Position numbers and translations under genes: made by a program. The notes under the pieces are model-generated. The model worked only from the letters and a program-made list of their open reading frames with translations, had not been told where the DNA came from and ran no database searches. From Aricia agestis (Eukaryota > Arthropoda > Insecta > Lepidoptera > Lycaenidae), in the NCBI RefSeq assembly GCF_905147365.1, contig NC_056425.1:4781501-4845500 (forward strand): a DNA stretch of 64,000 nt, given 5' to 3'. This document shows positions 9,441 through 20,509 of this stretch, piece by piece (position 1 is the first letter of the stretch; each line of letters begins with the position of its first letter).

Positions 9441-10387
9441 AAGCCATTGAATGTCAAGTTTATGTTTCGCAAATACCAAGACAGTAAATACACGTAAATA
9501 CTATGATTACACTTATCATTACGTGCTGTGAGTGCTCTGACGTCGGCCCTTATCACCACGTCACTATCAAGCATTTTAACTGTTGTCATATGACAGATTA
9601 TTTTAATGCAGACAATAATAAAAATACCAATGATGAAAAACTCAAAGCAGATAATATGTTACTACCGCGCGCGTTGTGAAGATTCAAATACGGCCCAATT
9701 GAGCCGTTTGTTGTTTAGTCTGCATCGAGCGCAGTCACGAACGTGCTGCGTCTTGTACATGTACCTAAATAAATTGAAAATGACGATGTGCGTGTATCGA
9801 AAATGTACCTACTAATTATGACTAGAAAGTAAACAAAACACATGGAATTTTAAACTATGTTTTTTAATACCTCGATTATTTACATTTTCAATTATTTTTT
9901 CGAGCAATCTGGAAAAAATCGAATTTTCGCCATAGCTCAGGCGAAGAAAGAGACAGCGATACGATTCGACGTTTAAAAATAGAACTGTCTCTTTTATGTA
10001 AATTGTTTTTCGTATCTTTTGTTTCACTTATCTGTCAAATTTGTCAATGTTTGCAATTTTGAATTTGAAAATTGTTCGGAAGAGATTAAAGCCGGAAAAT
10101 AGTATGGACGTAACATATCTGTATAAGTAGAATATCATTGAAAAATACTAAAAAAACATAACTGTATCAAAAAATTGTTGTGAAACCAAGTATTTTGAAA
10201 AAGGCTACCGCAGTAGTTTATGTAGTAGTTAAAGTGTAATATTTTAGGAGTGTCTGGCAAGTAACTGTAAAAAGTATCTTCTAAGCTTCAACTTTCATAA
10301 AAAAAAGTATCTTATAAGAATTTTCAGCTTTTATATCAGTACAATGACGATGGTCTGACTGTCGCTAGCTCTTGGGTCGGAAAAATA
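9441..10387. other. No feature recognised
   Basis: AT-rich sequence. The short ORFs here have no recognisable composition or motif and I do not call them. Confidence 0.5.
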
Positions 10388-10390
10388 TAA

Positions 10391-10765
10391 TGCTGAGTTT
10401 ACATGCTTGCCAAGGCTTGACTAGCGTCAACAAGCACAAGCGTGTAAAGAGAGTGTCTGGCTTGACTTGCGTGAGCTTGCGGATGCTTGTATCCGATCCG
10501 GAGTAGTGTCGGTTTTTGGACACAGATCAAAAGCCGCTTGCGGCAAGCGCTTGCGACGCGTTCACACGTTGCCGCGCGCTTAAAAGGTTAAAGCAAACGT
10601 AATAGCCGACACAAGTTGGGTGTCCGCCATGATTAGATGTTCTTACGCAATACACTGACGTATTCACAAGCGTGTTTAAAATGACTTCCAAATGCCAAGC
10701 GAGATTTGTGGACGCTTGTGCCTTGTGGATACTTGTCAAGCCTTGGCAAGCATGGAAACGCAGCA
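10391..10765. mobile_element. MITE, 375 bp, TSD TAA
   Basis: Ends TGCTGAGTTTACATGCTTGC / GCAAGCATGGAAACGCAGCA, with subterminal CCAAGGCTTGAC on both arms. TAA flanks both sides (10388-10390 and 10766-10768). Rich in CTTG/CAAG. The two ORFs read through it are shadows. Confidence 0.8.
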
Positions 10766-10902
10766 TAAGAATTCCACGTGGAATGGAATTTCGGCGCATA
10801 GCTGAAGTCGTAGGCATGGCAGTAAAGTAATACAATAATGGTAATGTACGGTTTTTCAGTCACAATAAAATTATCTCTATGATACGAAGCTATACAATTA
10901 TA

Positions 10903-11043
10903 CAGGGTATAATAAAACTAAGTGATAATACTTTAGGGTGTGTATGTGTTCCCTATATAGAGTTCACTGGGAAACTAGCACCGCTGAGAGAGCAATTTTT
11001 TCCATATACATAAATATATGAGCAAATTCATGACGCTGAGGCC
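10903..11043 (+). mobile_element. CAGGGTGTAACA-type MITE, left arm
   Basis: AAGTGATAATACTTTAGGGT and GAGTTCACTGGGAAACTAG match the left arm of 40651-40916. The right arm is lost. Confidence 0.7.
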
Positions 11044-11109
11044 TTAGATGCAAATCCCAGAAAAAAAAAATGCTTTTTCTGCGCTGCAACTTTCAATTAT
11101 AAACGAACG

Positions 11110-11225
11110 TGGGCGGGGGCGCTGCTGGTAAACGAGAACTGTCATAAATGGCGTTTTTGTATGATGACAGCGTTAGTTCCTTTTTTCGCCACGTGCATTT
11201 AAAACCTTGTCGAGCTCTATGGTTA
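11110..11225 (+). repeat. Fragment of the CGACAAGGCTTTA MITE
   Basis: GAGAACTGTCATAAATGGCG and AGTTCCTTTTTTCGCCACG match the body and right arm of 33699-33813. The left terminal repeat is absent. Confidence 0.6.
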
Positions 11226-11641
11226 TGGTTAAATATGGCGTCTTAATGGCGTCCATTTTTAACTTTAAACAAAGATTTGACATTTTGCATTGTAGTTAAA
11301 GTTATAGTTAAAGTTAGTTGGTGCAACCCAACCTTAGCATTGTTACAACCTGTATTTAGTCATAATTGCACTAATTGCAACAACTATATCATATTACTCG
11401 AATAATGAAACAGAAGTTACGAAGTTAGTTCCGAAGTTAGAGTTTATTGACGTGGACACTTATCCTGTTAGTTCTGCGGATAGAAGTCAGTTATATTCTA
11501 TTACAACTCAGTAAGTGATACCAAGCTTATAACTTCTTTATTAGGAGCTAAAGTAAAAGACCAAAATAACGCGGTTTCTAGGGACTAGACGCTGTTCGAA
11601 TTAAAAAAAAATAACATTTCAAGTGAGTGTGACTTAGCAAA
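11226..11641. other. No feature recognised
   Basis: Unassigned AT-rich DNA. It contains a short GTTAAAGTTATAGTTAAAG tandem only. Confidence 0.45.
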
Positions 11642-12170
11642 TCTTATATAATATATAAAATTCTCGTGTCACAATGTTAGGCCGCGTATTCCTCCGAAAC
11701 GGCTTTACTGATTTTAACCAAATTTTATATGCATATTCAGTGGGTCTGAGAATAGGCTACTGGGTACTTTTTATATTGATAAGTGCATTTGTTGAATAAA
11801 TAATAGTAAATTATTACAACTCGAGACTGACGGCGACCATTGTTTGTGCGACGGGATAGCGATGGACGTTGCCATGGTGACATACTTATTTAGTCACTTC
11901 AATAAAATAATATGGGCGAAATCCTTACTAACATTTTAAATGCGAAAGTGTGTCTGTCTGTCTGTCTGTTACTTCTTCATGCTCAAACCGCTGAACCGAT
12001 TTTGCTGAAATTTGGCATGGAGATACTTTGAGTCCCGGGAAAGGACATAGGATACTTTTTATCCCGGAAAAATGTACGGGTCCCGCGCGATAAACGAATT
12101 TTGGCGCAACGGAGTTGCGGGCGTCATCTAGTACTTTATATGGTAAAGAAACGTTTGCCGGGACAGCTAG
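11642..12170 (+). mobile_element. Helitron (family B) carrying a nested Helitron
   Basis: It begins after A with TCTTATATAATATATAAAAT and ends ACGTTTGCCGGGACAGCTAG before T, the expected Helitron A-T insertion context and CTAG end. Its body is interrupted by a complete family-A Helitron (11922-12131). No Rep/helicase ORF, so it is non-autonomous. Confidence 0.8.
11922..12131 (+). mobile_element. Lep1-like Helitron (family A), full length
   Basis: It starts TCCTTACTAACATTTTAAAT, has (GTCT)n, the CCGATTTTGCTGAAATTTGG block and CCGCGCGATAAACGAATTTT, and ends GCGGGCGTCATCTAG. It is 210 bp. This is the best reference copy for the fragments elsewhere. Mobilisation requires an autonomous Helitron elsewhere. 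Confidence 0.85.
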
Positions 12171-12267
12171 TACTTATATAAGAAAATCAATTAATAAGAA
12201 ACCATTGCATTTGGTATCAGTCGAAAGTCGAAACTATTTGAACGGCAAGTGGCAACTAAGGCTCAAT

Positions 12268-12449
12268 AAGGATGTTTGAAATTCTATTTGTCACCAGGTG
12301 CCGCTATATTGTAACCTTAAGGTCTATCGTGTCAAACTGCTGTCATATGTCATGATATAGCTGTCATGTGTCACGATAATATTATGCCTATTTGACACGA
12401 TAGACCCTAAGAGCGGCACCTGGTAGCAAATAGAATTTCAAACACCCTT
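12268..12449. mobile_element. Hairpin MITE with GGTGCCGCT arms
   Basis: Arms contain GTTTGAAATTCTATTTG, CCAGGTGCCGCT and GGTCTATCGTGTCAAA in inverted orientation. The TSD is uncertain. Confidence 0.7.
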
Positions 12450-12482
12450 GTATATTGTGTCCGCACGTCAGATAGTTTTGAC

Positions 12483-12546
12483 GGCTACACAGCGAAATCA
12501 CAAGCAAAGTTACGTACAATTGCTTGTGATCTCTAGATGTAGCCGC
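12483..12546. repeat. Short inverted repeat
   Basis: CGGCTACA ... ATCACAAGCAA pairs with TTGCTTGTGAT ... TGTAGCCG. It is probably a collapsed MITE. Confidence 0.5.
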
Positions 12547-12657
12547 TAAACCTCTACCTAACTAACTGTAACTGTGTAACTGCTCGCATAAACTAGAGCC
12601 TAGCCTAAGCCTAAGCCACCAGATGAGGCGTTTTACGCGAGAAGTGTATAAGCGTAT

Positions 12658-13029
12658 TTGGTACGTGGGAGAGCCATGCTTCGGCACGAATGGGCCGGCT
12701 CGACCGGAGAAATACCACGTCCTCACAGAAAACCGGCGTGAAACAGCGCTTGCGCTGTGTTTCGCCGAGTGAGTGAGTTTACCGGAGGCCCAATCCCCTA
12801 CCCTATTCCCTTCCATACCCTCCCCTATTCCCTTCCCTTCCCTACCCTCCCCTATTCCCTTCCCTTCCCTACCCTCCCCTATTACCCTATTCACTATTAA
12901 AAGGCCGGCAACGCACCTGCAGCTCTCTGATGCTGCGAGTGTCCATGGGCGACGGAAGTTGCTTTCCATCAGGTGACCCGTTTGCTCGTTTGCCCCCTTA
13001 TATCATAAAAAAAAAAAAAAAAAAAAAAA
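12658..13029 (+). mobile_element. Poly(A) retroposon (family P)
   Basis: From GGTACGTGGGAGAGCCATGC through the C-rich minisatellite (12791-12895) to TTGCTCGTTTGCCCCCTTAT and a 23-A tail. Its flanks share ATAAGCG..TTT (near 12648 and 13030), a likely TSD with two mismatches. The minisatellite repeats CCTATTCCCTTCC-type units and gives spurious proline-rich ORFs. Confidence 0.85.
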
Positions 13030-13281
13030 TAAGCGCGTTTCAATTTCTTGCATTCAGATACCGCGTTTTACGCGCGTTTTTACGCTATAAACATGGACTC
13101 GAAGTTATCACGCTCCAATCAAATACGTCCATTCACCACGGACTCGCGCGTATTCCAGGACGCTGCAATGGCACCCAAACAATGTATCTCGAGTCTCGAC
13201 TCGCGCGTCGCTGGCGCGTTTCACGGGCGAGTTGAGAGTCATTGTTTTACGCGCGAGTAAGAAAACGCGCGTAGGCATCTG

Positions 13282-13470
13282 TAGCTCTACCATGAGTTTA
13301 AAGCTATAGTTTTTGTCGATTCTCGATACCGACTACGTAAATTTTTAGTATGGCGATTTTAGTTCCGCAAGTGACCACTAGAGGCTCTGTAAAATTTGCC
13401 ATACTAAAAATTTACGTAGTTGGTATCGAGTATCGATAAAAGATATCGCTTTAAACTCATGGTAGAGCTA
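13282..13470. mobile_element. Hairpin MITE, TSD CTG
   Basis: Arms of about 70 bp start TAGCTCTACCATGAGTTTAA and include CTACGTAAATTTTTAGTATG. CTG lies immediately on both sides (13279-13281 and 13471-13473). A 3-bp CWG duplication is shared with the family at 17708. Confidence 0.8.
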
Positions 13471-13560
13471 CTGGACGCGATATATTATGTAGCTCTAGTA
13501 TCTCGGGTACGCGCGAGTAACTCAATCGCGCGTAAAACGCACCATCTGGACAGGCTCTAA

Positions 13561-13955
13561 AACTTTCAAGCAACTCTACTCTCTAGGGACTATATCGTAT
13601 ACAAAATACCCAGAAAACCGCTCCACGAGTATAATTTATTAACTTCATAAACTAAATTGTAAGCATATTTACTGCAAACTTCGTCAGCGCCGCGCCGGTA
13701 TCGGAGAAAATTCTAATTCGATTCACGTCAAAACACTGAAAATGCTCAATATTTTGCGCTGCGTCTATTTATAACTTATCAATGTACACTTGGATGGCTC
13801 TTTGAGTGTTTGCAACGACGTTTAAGGTAAAATAAAATCAAATATCAAAGAAATTAGTAGAGCCTGAGCTATTTCTTTACGGAAAAGCACTGCTTTAAAC
13901 TGTGCTTATGTTGTGTTAGGAATTAGTAATAATAATAATAAACGTTTATTCCACA
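13561..13955. other. No feature recognised
   Basis: Unassigned. Includes a short (AAT)n run near 13926-13941. Confidence 0.45.
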
Positions 13956-14314
13956 CTAGATGTCCGGCTTCGCTCGCGTAAATTAGGAATTTTACGGAAA
14001 CCGTACATTTTCCCATAAAAAATAGCTTATGTCCCTACTCCCTTCACTTGGTCTACTCTATATCTGACATCTGTGCTTAATATTGCCATAAAAATTGCTC
14101 CAGTAGTTCGTAATTTCTAATATTTCCCCCGTTTTTCCCTCATTTCCTGAGTTTCTTCGGTCGTATTAGTCTTAGCGTGATAATATATAGCCTATAGTCT
14201 TACACGATAAATGAGCTATCTAACACTGAAATAATTTTTTAAATCGGACCTGTAGTTCCTGAGATTAACGCGTTCAAGCAAACATACTCTTCAGGTTTAT
14301 AATATTAGGTAGGA
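13956..14314 (-). mobile_element. Helitron (family C), full length
   Basis: On the minus strand it starts TCCTACCTAATATTATAAAC after A and ends in a GCGAGCGAAGCCGGACAT hairpin-like motif and CTAG before T. Internal blocks (CTGGAGCAATTTT-type, CAGGAACTACAGGTCCGATT) match 29085-29434. Confidence 0.8.
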
Positions 14315-14404
14315 TATATTTTTTTTAAATTATCGCTTGACAAACTCGAGTCTCGATCTAAAAGACTATGAAAAGTACCTATAACAGGGTCATTATAGGC
14401 TCAT

Positions 14405-14850
14405 AAGTCATAACCATGGAACGATGCATGGTATGATATGGTAGTAATGATGATGATGAATGTAATTTGCATAGTAGCATATGCTTTCCGTTCTTAAAAT
14501 AACGCCGAAACTCCCAAACTTGTATCTATAGAGAATCAGGAGTTCTCTCAGCACCTTCCGAACCACGGTATACCAGGTATACCTCGGTGCTAAATCTTAC
14601 TTGTTGGTAGCATATGCTTAGAATACTTCTCACGAAACCGAAGTCACCACATGTTTCCCTATAAATTTTGAGGAGTTCCCTCGATTACTTATGGATCCTT
14701 CATCAGATCACCACTTTTGTGAATATAATTACTAAACTGGGATGATACCCTATATACCAAAAGAAAAATTTAGAAAATCGGTTAACAAACGGCGGAGTAA
14801 TCGTTGAACATAAGAAAACGAACATAACACCTCCCTCATTTTGAAAGTCG
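14405..14850 (-). repeat. AACCGACTTTC repeat, minus copy
   Basis: Inverted relative of 7558-7950, beginning on the minus strand with AACCGACTTTCAAAATGAGG and ending in (CAT)n at 14447-14460. It overlaps the start of the tandem duplication below. Confidence 0.65.
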
Positions 14851-15189
14851 GTTAAAATTGTAGCCTATGTGTTATTCTGATGTATAAGCTATATTATTGT
14901 AAAGTTTCATTAAAATCCGTTCAGTAGTTTTTGCGTGAAAGAGTAACAAACATCCATACATCCACACATCCATACATCCAAACAAACTTTCGCCTTTATA
15001 ATATTAGTCACCTCCCCCATTTTGAAAGTCGGTTAAAATTGTAGCCTATGTGTTATTCTGATGTATAAGCTATATTATTGTAAATTTTCATTAAAATCCG
15101 TTCAGTAGTTTTTGCGTGAAAGAGTAACAAACATCCATACATCCACACATCCATACATCCAAACAAACTTTCGCTTTTATAATATTATT
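14828..15189 (-). repeat. 181-bp tandem duplication of Helitron 5' ends
   Basis: Two units (14828-15008, 15009-15189) are almost identical. Each carries ATCCGTTCAGTAGTTTTTGC, a (CATCCATA)n stretch and CTTTATAATATTA, the reversed 5' end of a Helitron. The high identity points to recent unequal exchange or tandem insertion. Confidence 0.85.
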
Positions 15190-15357
15190 AGGATGTAAAC
15201 ACATTAAACCACATTACAAAGATTACGCAAGGGAAAAAAAAACATTAAGGAAAAAACAATAAAAAAGAATTAGGATGGTTAACTACGATGCAATGGGTAG
15301 AATGTTCTAAAAACATATTCTATAATTTTATCATAAAACTGGGCCAAACAAAATGTT

Positions 15358-15689
15358 GACGTGGTATGCCATGCCATGCTTCGGCACAAATAAGCCGGCT
15401 CGACCGGAGAAATACGACGTTCTCACAGAAAACCGGCGTGAAACAGCGCTTGCGTTGTGTTTCGGCGAGTGAGTGAGTTTACCGGAGTCCCAATCCTCTA
15501 CCCTATTCCCTTCCCTTCCCTTCCCATCCCTACCCTCCCTCCTTTCCCTCCCTCTCCTATTACCCTATTCCCTCTTAAAAGGTCGGCAACGCACCTGCAG
15601 CTCTTCTGATGCTGCGAGTGTCCATGGGCGACGGAAGTTGCTTTCCATCAGGTGACCCGTTTGCTCGTTTGGGGGGTTATTTCATAAAA
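15358..15689 (+). mobile_element. Poly(A) retroposon (family P), TSD AAAATGTT
   Basis: The same block order as 12658-13029, with perfect 8-bp AAAATGTT at 15350-15357 and 15690-15697. The short TSD and A-tail fit LINE-mediated insertion. Confidence 0.85.
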
Positions 15690-15697
15690 AAAATGTT

Positions 15698-16258
15698 CCT
15701 ACAAATTTTACAGTACCTAGTTATTTATTACAATACAATAACTAGAATCACGAAATTTGTAATCAGTAATTTGAGTCAAATCGCTGTGAAAGGATAGTAT
15801 AGTTTATAAATTTATCAAACTGTGCCTAGAAATAGTTTACTGCAAAACTTTAGTTTTGTGTCTACTATTTTGATTTGATTTATCGCATTTTCTAATCAAA
15901 TAATGTTTTTTTTCTGACGTAAATGAAAAACATTTTTGTATTATTTCTAATTTTATAAATTAAGGTTGGGGTTGGGTTGGGTTTTTTAAATTAAGGTGCT
16001 TGATATAACCTGTTCAGTGTAACATTAAAACAACAATGTGATTACTTTCAGATTTAAACCGATAGTTATATTGTCGGGACGTTTTTATTAGATGACCACT
16101 TGACAGTTCTATCAGGGGGGGATTGATTTCCTTGCACCCCACCACCCCCACCCCAGGGGGTCTGCTTACAAACCACTCAGGATTTCTATCTTATATTGAA
16201 AATGCTTATCGGTTTAAAGCTTAGGCCAAACCTACGCGACCAGGCGACTGCGAAGCGG
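15698..16258. other. No gene seen
   Basis: AT-rich. The only notable compositional feature is a C/G homopolymer-rich patch at 16114-16160. Confidence 0.45.
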
Positions 16259-16318
16259 AGCGTCAAGTTGTCAAATGTGTTTTTTGTATACAAAACACAC
16301 ATTTGACAACTTGACGCT
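16259..16318. repeat. 21-bp perfect hairpin
   Basis: AGCGTCAAGTTGTCAAATGTG and its exact complement face each other across an 18-nt spacer. The upstream CGACCAGGCGACTGCGAAGC suggests a half-deleted hairpin MITE. Confidence 0.75.
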
Positions 16319-17170
16319 TGACAAAGGTTTTTAATAATAATATTTACAATATATATTCTATGAAATGTTTTTAAGCTATTCCTGTAAGATTTTAATAGGG
16401 ATAATTCGTACTAATACTTGCCAGCATGCCTGTTCCCCAAAATTTTACGGTTTTGGCACAGTAAACTAGAGCAGACAAGAAAGCGGCAGGCAAAAGTAAA
16501 AGCGTAGTATCTATATGTATACTGTTCTTAGAAGGTAAAATAAGAGTAGAGGTGAGATTTAAGAATTTAAATAAATCGTTTTAAATTTTGATTTTAACTT
16601 TAGTTTGAGCTGTTAGGTTTAATTAATATTGTGTATAATGGCTAATTAAAACGCATTTCATCGCATCGTCACCTTGCAATATGAACCTACCCTACCTTTG
16701 TCACAGAATATATATTAGTAGTACGAACCTTTGTGCAGCTGATTTCTGCGGACAGTGACTAGACATTGGACAAGCAATTATGGGCTTTTAGTGAAGCATG
16801 TGTGTGTATGTGTGGTCCTTTGACACTCCGATTGCTTTGCTAATTGGAACTTGATACCATTACAGTTATTGTATAACAGGAACTGATATGGACACGAATT
16901 TCAAAGAAATGTTTAAATCTAATAAAGATCGAATGATGAGAAACAGCTATAAACTATAGTTTGATGGACACGTCTCGAAACTATCTTTTGGTGAGCGACA
17001 GGCTGAATTTTTACATAATGCATGAACCGTACATTTTGCCAAGTTAAAATCAGTCCGTCCTTACTGGGACGTATACGGATTATAAGATAGAAAATAAAGT
17101 GAGTAGAGTTTAGACTCCGTTTCTTTTACTCTCCTTACTTTCTGTAACAAAGTAAATTGATGCTAAAATT
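16319..17170. other. No gene seen; weak repeat
   Basis: Positions 16637-16695 and 18268-18335 share ATGGCTAATTAAAA and a following CGTCAC.TTGCAAT block, which may be an old repeat. Otherwise unassigned. Confidence 0.4.
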
Positions 17171-17174
17171 TCAA

Positions 17175-17580
17175 TATACATAGTCAGAACAATTTAAGGT
17201 GGCACCAGTGGTCATTGACCTATGTAGTCTAGGAGTTAAGCGAAAATACTCGTACTGCATTCTGTTAAGTAAAGAATAAAAATGAATTCTTGTAAAAAAA
17301 TCGACTTTTATAGTTTCATCGGAAAACGTCTTGGTTACCTCTTCGTAAGAAGTAAGTCGCCAATAATAATTTATGAATTTGAACTTTGAAGTGATATAAT
17401 TCACACTGTGTTCATATCGTGTATGAAAAATACGATTTCACCCTAGACTAGAAACATCTGTCACTTCATTGTCAATCGCGGGCTAAATAAAAAAATGACA
17501 AGATTTTTGACAGGGAGTCAACGACCGCTACAGACAGAATTCCGCGATTTGAGAATAGTGGTTTCATCAGCATTTTCCTC
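17175..17580 (+). repeat. Dispersed 0.4-kb repeat, copy 1
   Basis: It aligns along its length with 35594-35965. Shared blocks include AATTTAAGGTGGCACCAG, AACGTCTTGGTTACCTCTTC, ACTTCATTGTCAATCGCGG and GACAGAATTCCGCGATTTGA. The last blocks also resemble the MITE at 37420-37600. No ORF. Class unknown. Confidence 0.75.
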
Positions 17581-17707
17581 GATAAAACACATTTCCATTA
17601 TCGGTGCGATAGATAGGGTGTATAGTAAATATTGTGATGGGTTTACGAGGCGCGCGCGCACCTGTACAGCGTGAAAAACGCAACAGCTGTTTATTAGTTT
17701 ACCTCAG

Positions 17708-17931
17708 CGGGGCTAAAATGGTCGCTTTGAAGAATCATGATATGAATCATAACATGATTCATTTTTCTGAAATCGCAAAATGCAACTCTGCTCGCAATTC
17801 ATTTCTGTATTTTTGTACTGATTTGACATTTGTCAGTTTGACAGTTTTGACATTTGTCAGTTTGACAGTTTTGACAATTCATTTGCTGAATTGATTGAGA
17901 GGAATTGCTAAATGTGACCATTTTAGCCCCG
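17708..17931. mobile_element. CWG-target MITE, full length, TSD CAG
   Basis: Ends CGGGGCTAAAATGGTC / GACCATTTTAGCCCCG, with CAG on both sides (17705-17707, 17932-17934). Internally a GACATTTGTCAGTTTGACAG unit is tandemly doubled. The short ORF through it is a shadow. Confidence 0.85.
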
Positions 17932-17934
17932 CAG

Positions 17935-18406
17935 AAATTCTAGCAAAAATGTTGTATATTATATCAGAATCATGTTTTATGCATGGATAGAAAAAAATCG
18001 TGCACCTAATCCTTATAACAAAGAAGCAATGTATTTATACGTTTTTTTATAGTAGTGTCGCGCGGGTTTTTATTAATCAGAGGTAGATTTAAAAGATGTA
18101 TACCTACTTAATTATTAAAAAAAACTCAAATGATTTATCAAGCCTACAATTATTCATCTAAATAATACCAATAATTTAGACCGCTATTTATTTATTTCAG
18201 GCAGCCCGACGCCGCGAGCGGCAAATTCAATTCAATGTTTATCTGATAGTAAATAAAGTTCAGTTTTGAATGGCTAATTAAAAATGCATCGCATTGTTCC
18301 ACGCGTCACGTTGCAATGGTGACCGACCTTTACGTGTAACGCACTATTAAAAAATCAAAGTAATAGTTTGATAGCTTCAGTCGGCGCGGTTATGAGTGTG
18401 CTAATG
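17935..18406. other. No gene seen
   Basis: Unassigned AT-rich DNA apart from the weak repeat noted at 18268-18335. Confidence 0.45.
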
Positions 18407-18414
18407 GTTATTTA

Positions 18415-18623
18415 CAATGAGTTTCTAAAATACTAGAGTAGCAATGTCTTACAAAAGATTCTCAGAAATGCGTAACCACTTTTTTGTTCAAAAGACAATG
18501 TCAAGTCATATATTCGTTATGTCATTATGTATGTGAGATATGCCTGCAGGCATCTTCGAAGTGGCAACGCGTTGCTACCGTAAACTTCCAATCTAGTTAC
18601 GTTAGTAACATAGAATATCATTG
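18415..18623 (+). mobile_element. 209-bp hAT-like MITE, copy 1, TSD GTTATTTA
   Basis: CAATGAGTTTC ... GAATATCATTG, with perfect 8-bp repeats at 18407-18414 and 18624-18631. It appears identical to the copy at 63732-63940 and differs at one visible position from 23226-23434. The interior holds palindromes TGCCTGCAGGCA and GCAACGCGTTGC. Confidence 0.9.
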
Positions 18624-18758
18624 GTTATTTAAATATTTACGTTACGTCGCGGCCATGTTTGTTTTTCCACGTGACGTCACACCTTAAATCAAGCGTTTGT
18701 TTTCAATTTTAGGGTTGGTAAAAACTATGACGGTGTCGGTCATCTGTTCATCCGCCAT

Positions 18759-19067
18759 GTTTCATTGAAACCAGGCCTTTTACGCAGGAGTAATTTTGTA
18801 GTGCCCAAGTGTGTGCGCATTTCACAAGAGATTTCACAAGAGTATTTTCTGTTCCTTTACTCTCATAAATCAGTGAGACGAACGACCGACACGACTGGCA
18901 AGAGATCGAGACTTCTTACATGCCCCTCCGACGCATGGATCATCTTGCTTTTTAGACAAGGTTAATCTACATTATTCTAACCAAACTTGGAAACAACATT
19001 TATTCCAAATTCCAATGCGGGAAACAAACTTACGACATAGGCATAGGCCACTGAATCACAGAGGCGT
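18759..19067 (-). mobile_element. SINE family A, degraded
   Basis: Recognisable blocks (TTCATTGAAACCAGGCC, TAGTGCCCAAGTGTGTGCGC, GACGCATGGATCATCTTGC, CACAGAGGCG) are interrupted by small indels, including a duplicated CACAAGAG. The B box is destroyed. Confidence 0.8.
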
Positions 19068-20509
19068 AATCTGCCATAATATTATAATTCTGTAACTAGG
19101 AGCACAACTAGGAGTTCTTATTGACGTTTTTTCGTATAACACGCATAATTTAACTAGGCACCTAGTTCTAAGAAAACTCTATACAACGCAGGTGCCAAGT
19201 TAATTTCTACGTGCTGTAAATCATGAGTGCCAAGTTTATATTATTGCTGGACGAACGCAAACACGTTTATTAGTATCACTGGAACTAGTTACGGATTGCT
19301 ATTCTAGTTTACATCGTGTCTATATAATTAGAATTTTCTTTCGTTTAGTACAATATACTTGTTTTGTCAAACTCCTCCGAAACGACTGATTTTAATGAAT
19401 CTTTGTCGTAACTAACCTAACTAACTTGGATTTTTCTTATAGAAGTTGAGAAAACTCACCAGTCCATTTTCTCCTTGAAAACATCACTTCATCTCGCGTA
19501 CCGGCAAGCTACTGATGTTATCACTATGACGGAGTGATAAGCTATCACCACAGTATACACAACATACAGTAGACTCCACTTCCATGAAAACTATAATTCG
19601 TGTTACTTTATTTTACTGAGAGCGTAAACAAACAAGGCAGAAAACCGACTAACGTTGAACTCTTCGACACGAAATGAACCAATGGCAACCAATTCCCTAA
19701 AATAAAATATCCCATCGAATATAAAGCCTCCTTATTGAACCATGACGTGTCAATGAGATGCACTTTTAAATGAACTCAAAACTGATATGACCTATCAGTT
19801 TTGTAGTATTATTTCCTAAACAAAAATATTGCAAAATTCACATTAATTTGACAGACTTGTTACCCGTGCTATTAACCCATCAACTACTAAGCGGCACCCG
19901 GGTGCCGCATAAAATTGAAAATCTATTGTGTCTGCGATTCCCACTGTCTGTCACTGTCTGTCTGTCTGTTCCAATTTACACAGAGTCCGGAGACAAGCTA
20001 GCGTGCATTTTGCTATTTCAAGTTATCTGATACGCTGAGGTCTGCATGCGCAGTGGGACAGTCTAGTGTCAAATGTGATGAAAATGATCTACTGTTATCT
20101 ATATATATTTCATTGTGCTACGGCGTTTTGGGCCGTAAATTTAATTGATTGCTCCAGTGTAAGCAGTGACAGGCTCGTATTTGTTCACGATAACAACCGA
20201 ACACATGTGTACTTCACGTGCAGGAAAAAAACATGTTTGATGTTAATGAAAAGTCGACTGAAAATATTATATTTCAGTGGCTACTTTGCTTGTTGAGCTT
20301 TAACATAATATATTGTCTGTTGTTGTTTCTTATCCTAAGCCACGCCGCCGGCGATCTACTCTTTCACCGTTTTACATATTTTTGATCAGGTCACGTGTCC
20401 CAATGCGAGCTTTTAAAATGGGGACTAAATCAAAATTGACGATTTTATAATTCATTTTTAAACTTGAGAAAAAGCCCTAAATTGTATAGGAGCTCCCCTT
20501 AAATATTAA
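19068..20509. other. No gene seen; one 18-bp palindrome
   Basis: The short ORFs have no family features. GCGGCACCCGGGTGCCGC at 19891-19908 is a perfect palindrome, followed at about 19945 by a short (CTGT)n run. Otherwise unassigned. Confidence 0.5.

Larger units (their letters stand above)
12594..13560. mobile_element. MITE disrupted by two later insertions
   Basis: The outer ends share TAGAGCCT, CCAGATG and GCGTTTTACGCG in inverted orientation (about 12594-12640 and 13515-13560). Removing the retroposon at 12658-13029 and the hairpin MITE at 13282-13470 leaves a CpG-rich element of roughly 400 bp. The end points are approximate. Confidence 0.55.

Noticed and set aside
10527..10863. Minus-strand ORFs of 76 and 102 codons
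   Set aside because: They overlap the 375-bp TAA-flanked MITE and show no domain.
12562..12976. Proline- or glycine-rich ORFs
   Set aside because: Readings of the C-rich minisatellite of the poly(A) retroposon.
12979..13260. CpG-rich stretch as a promoter island
   Set aside because: The CpGs belong to GCGTTTTACGCG units of a disrupted MITE.
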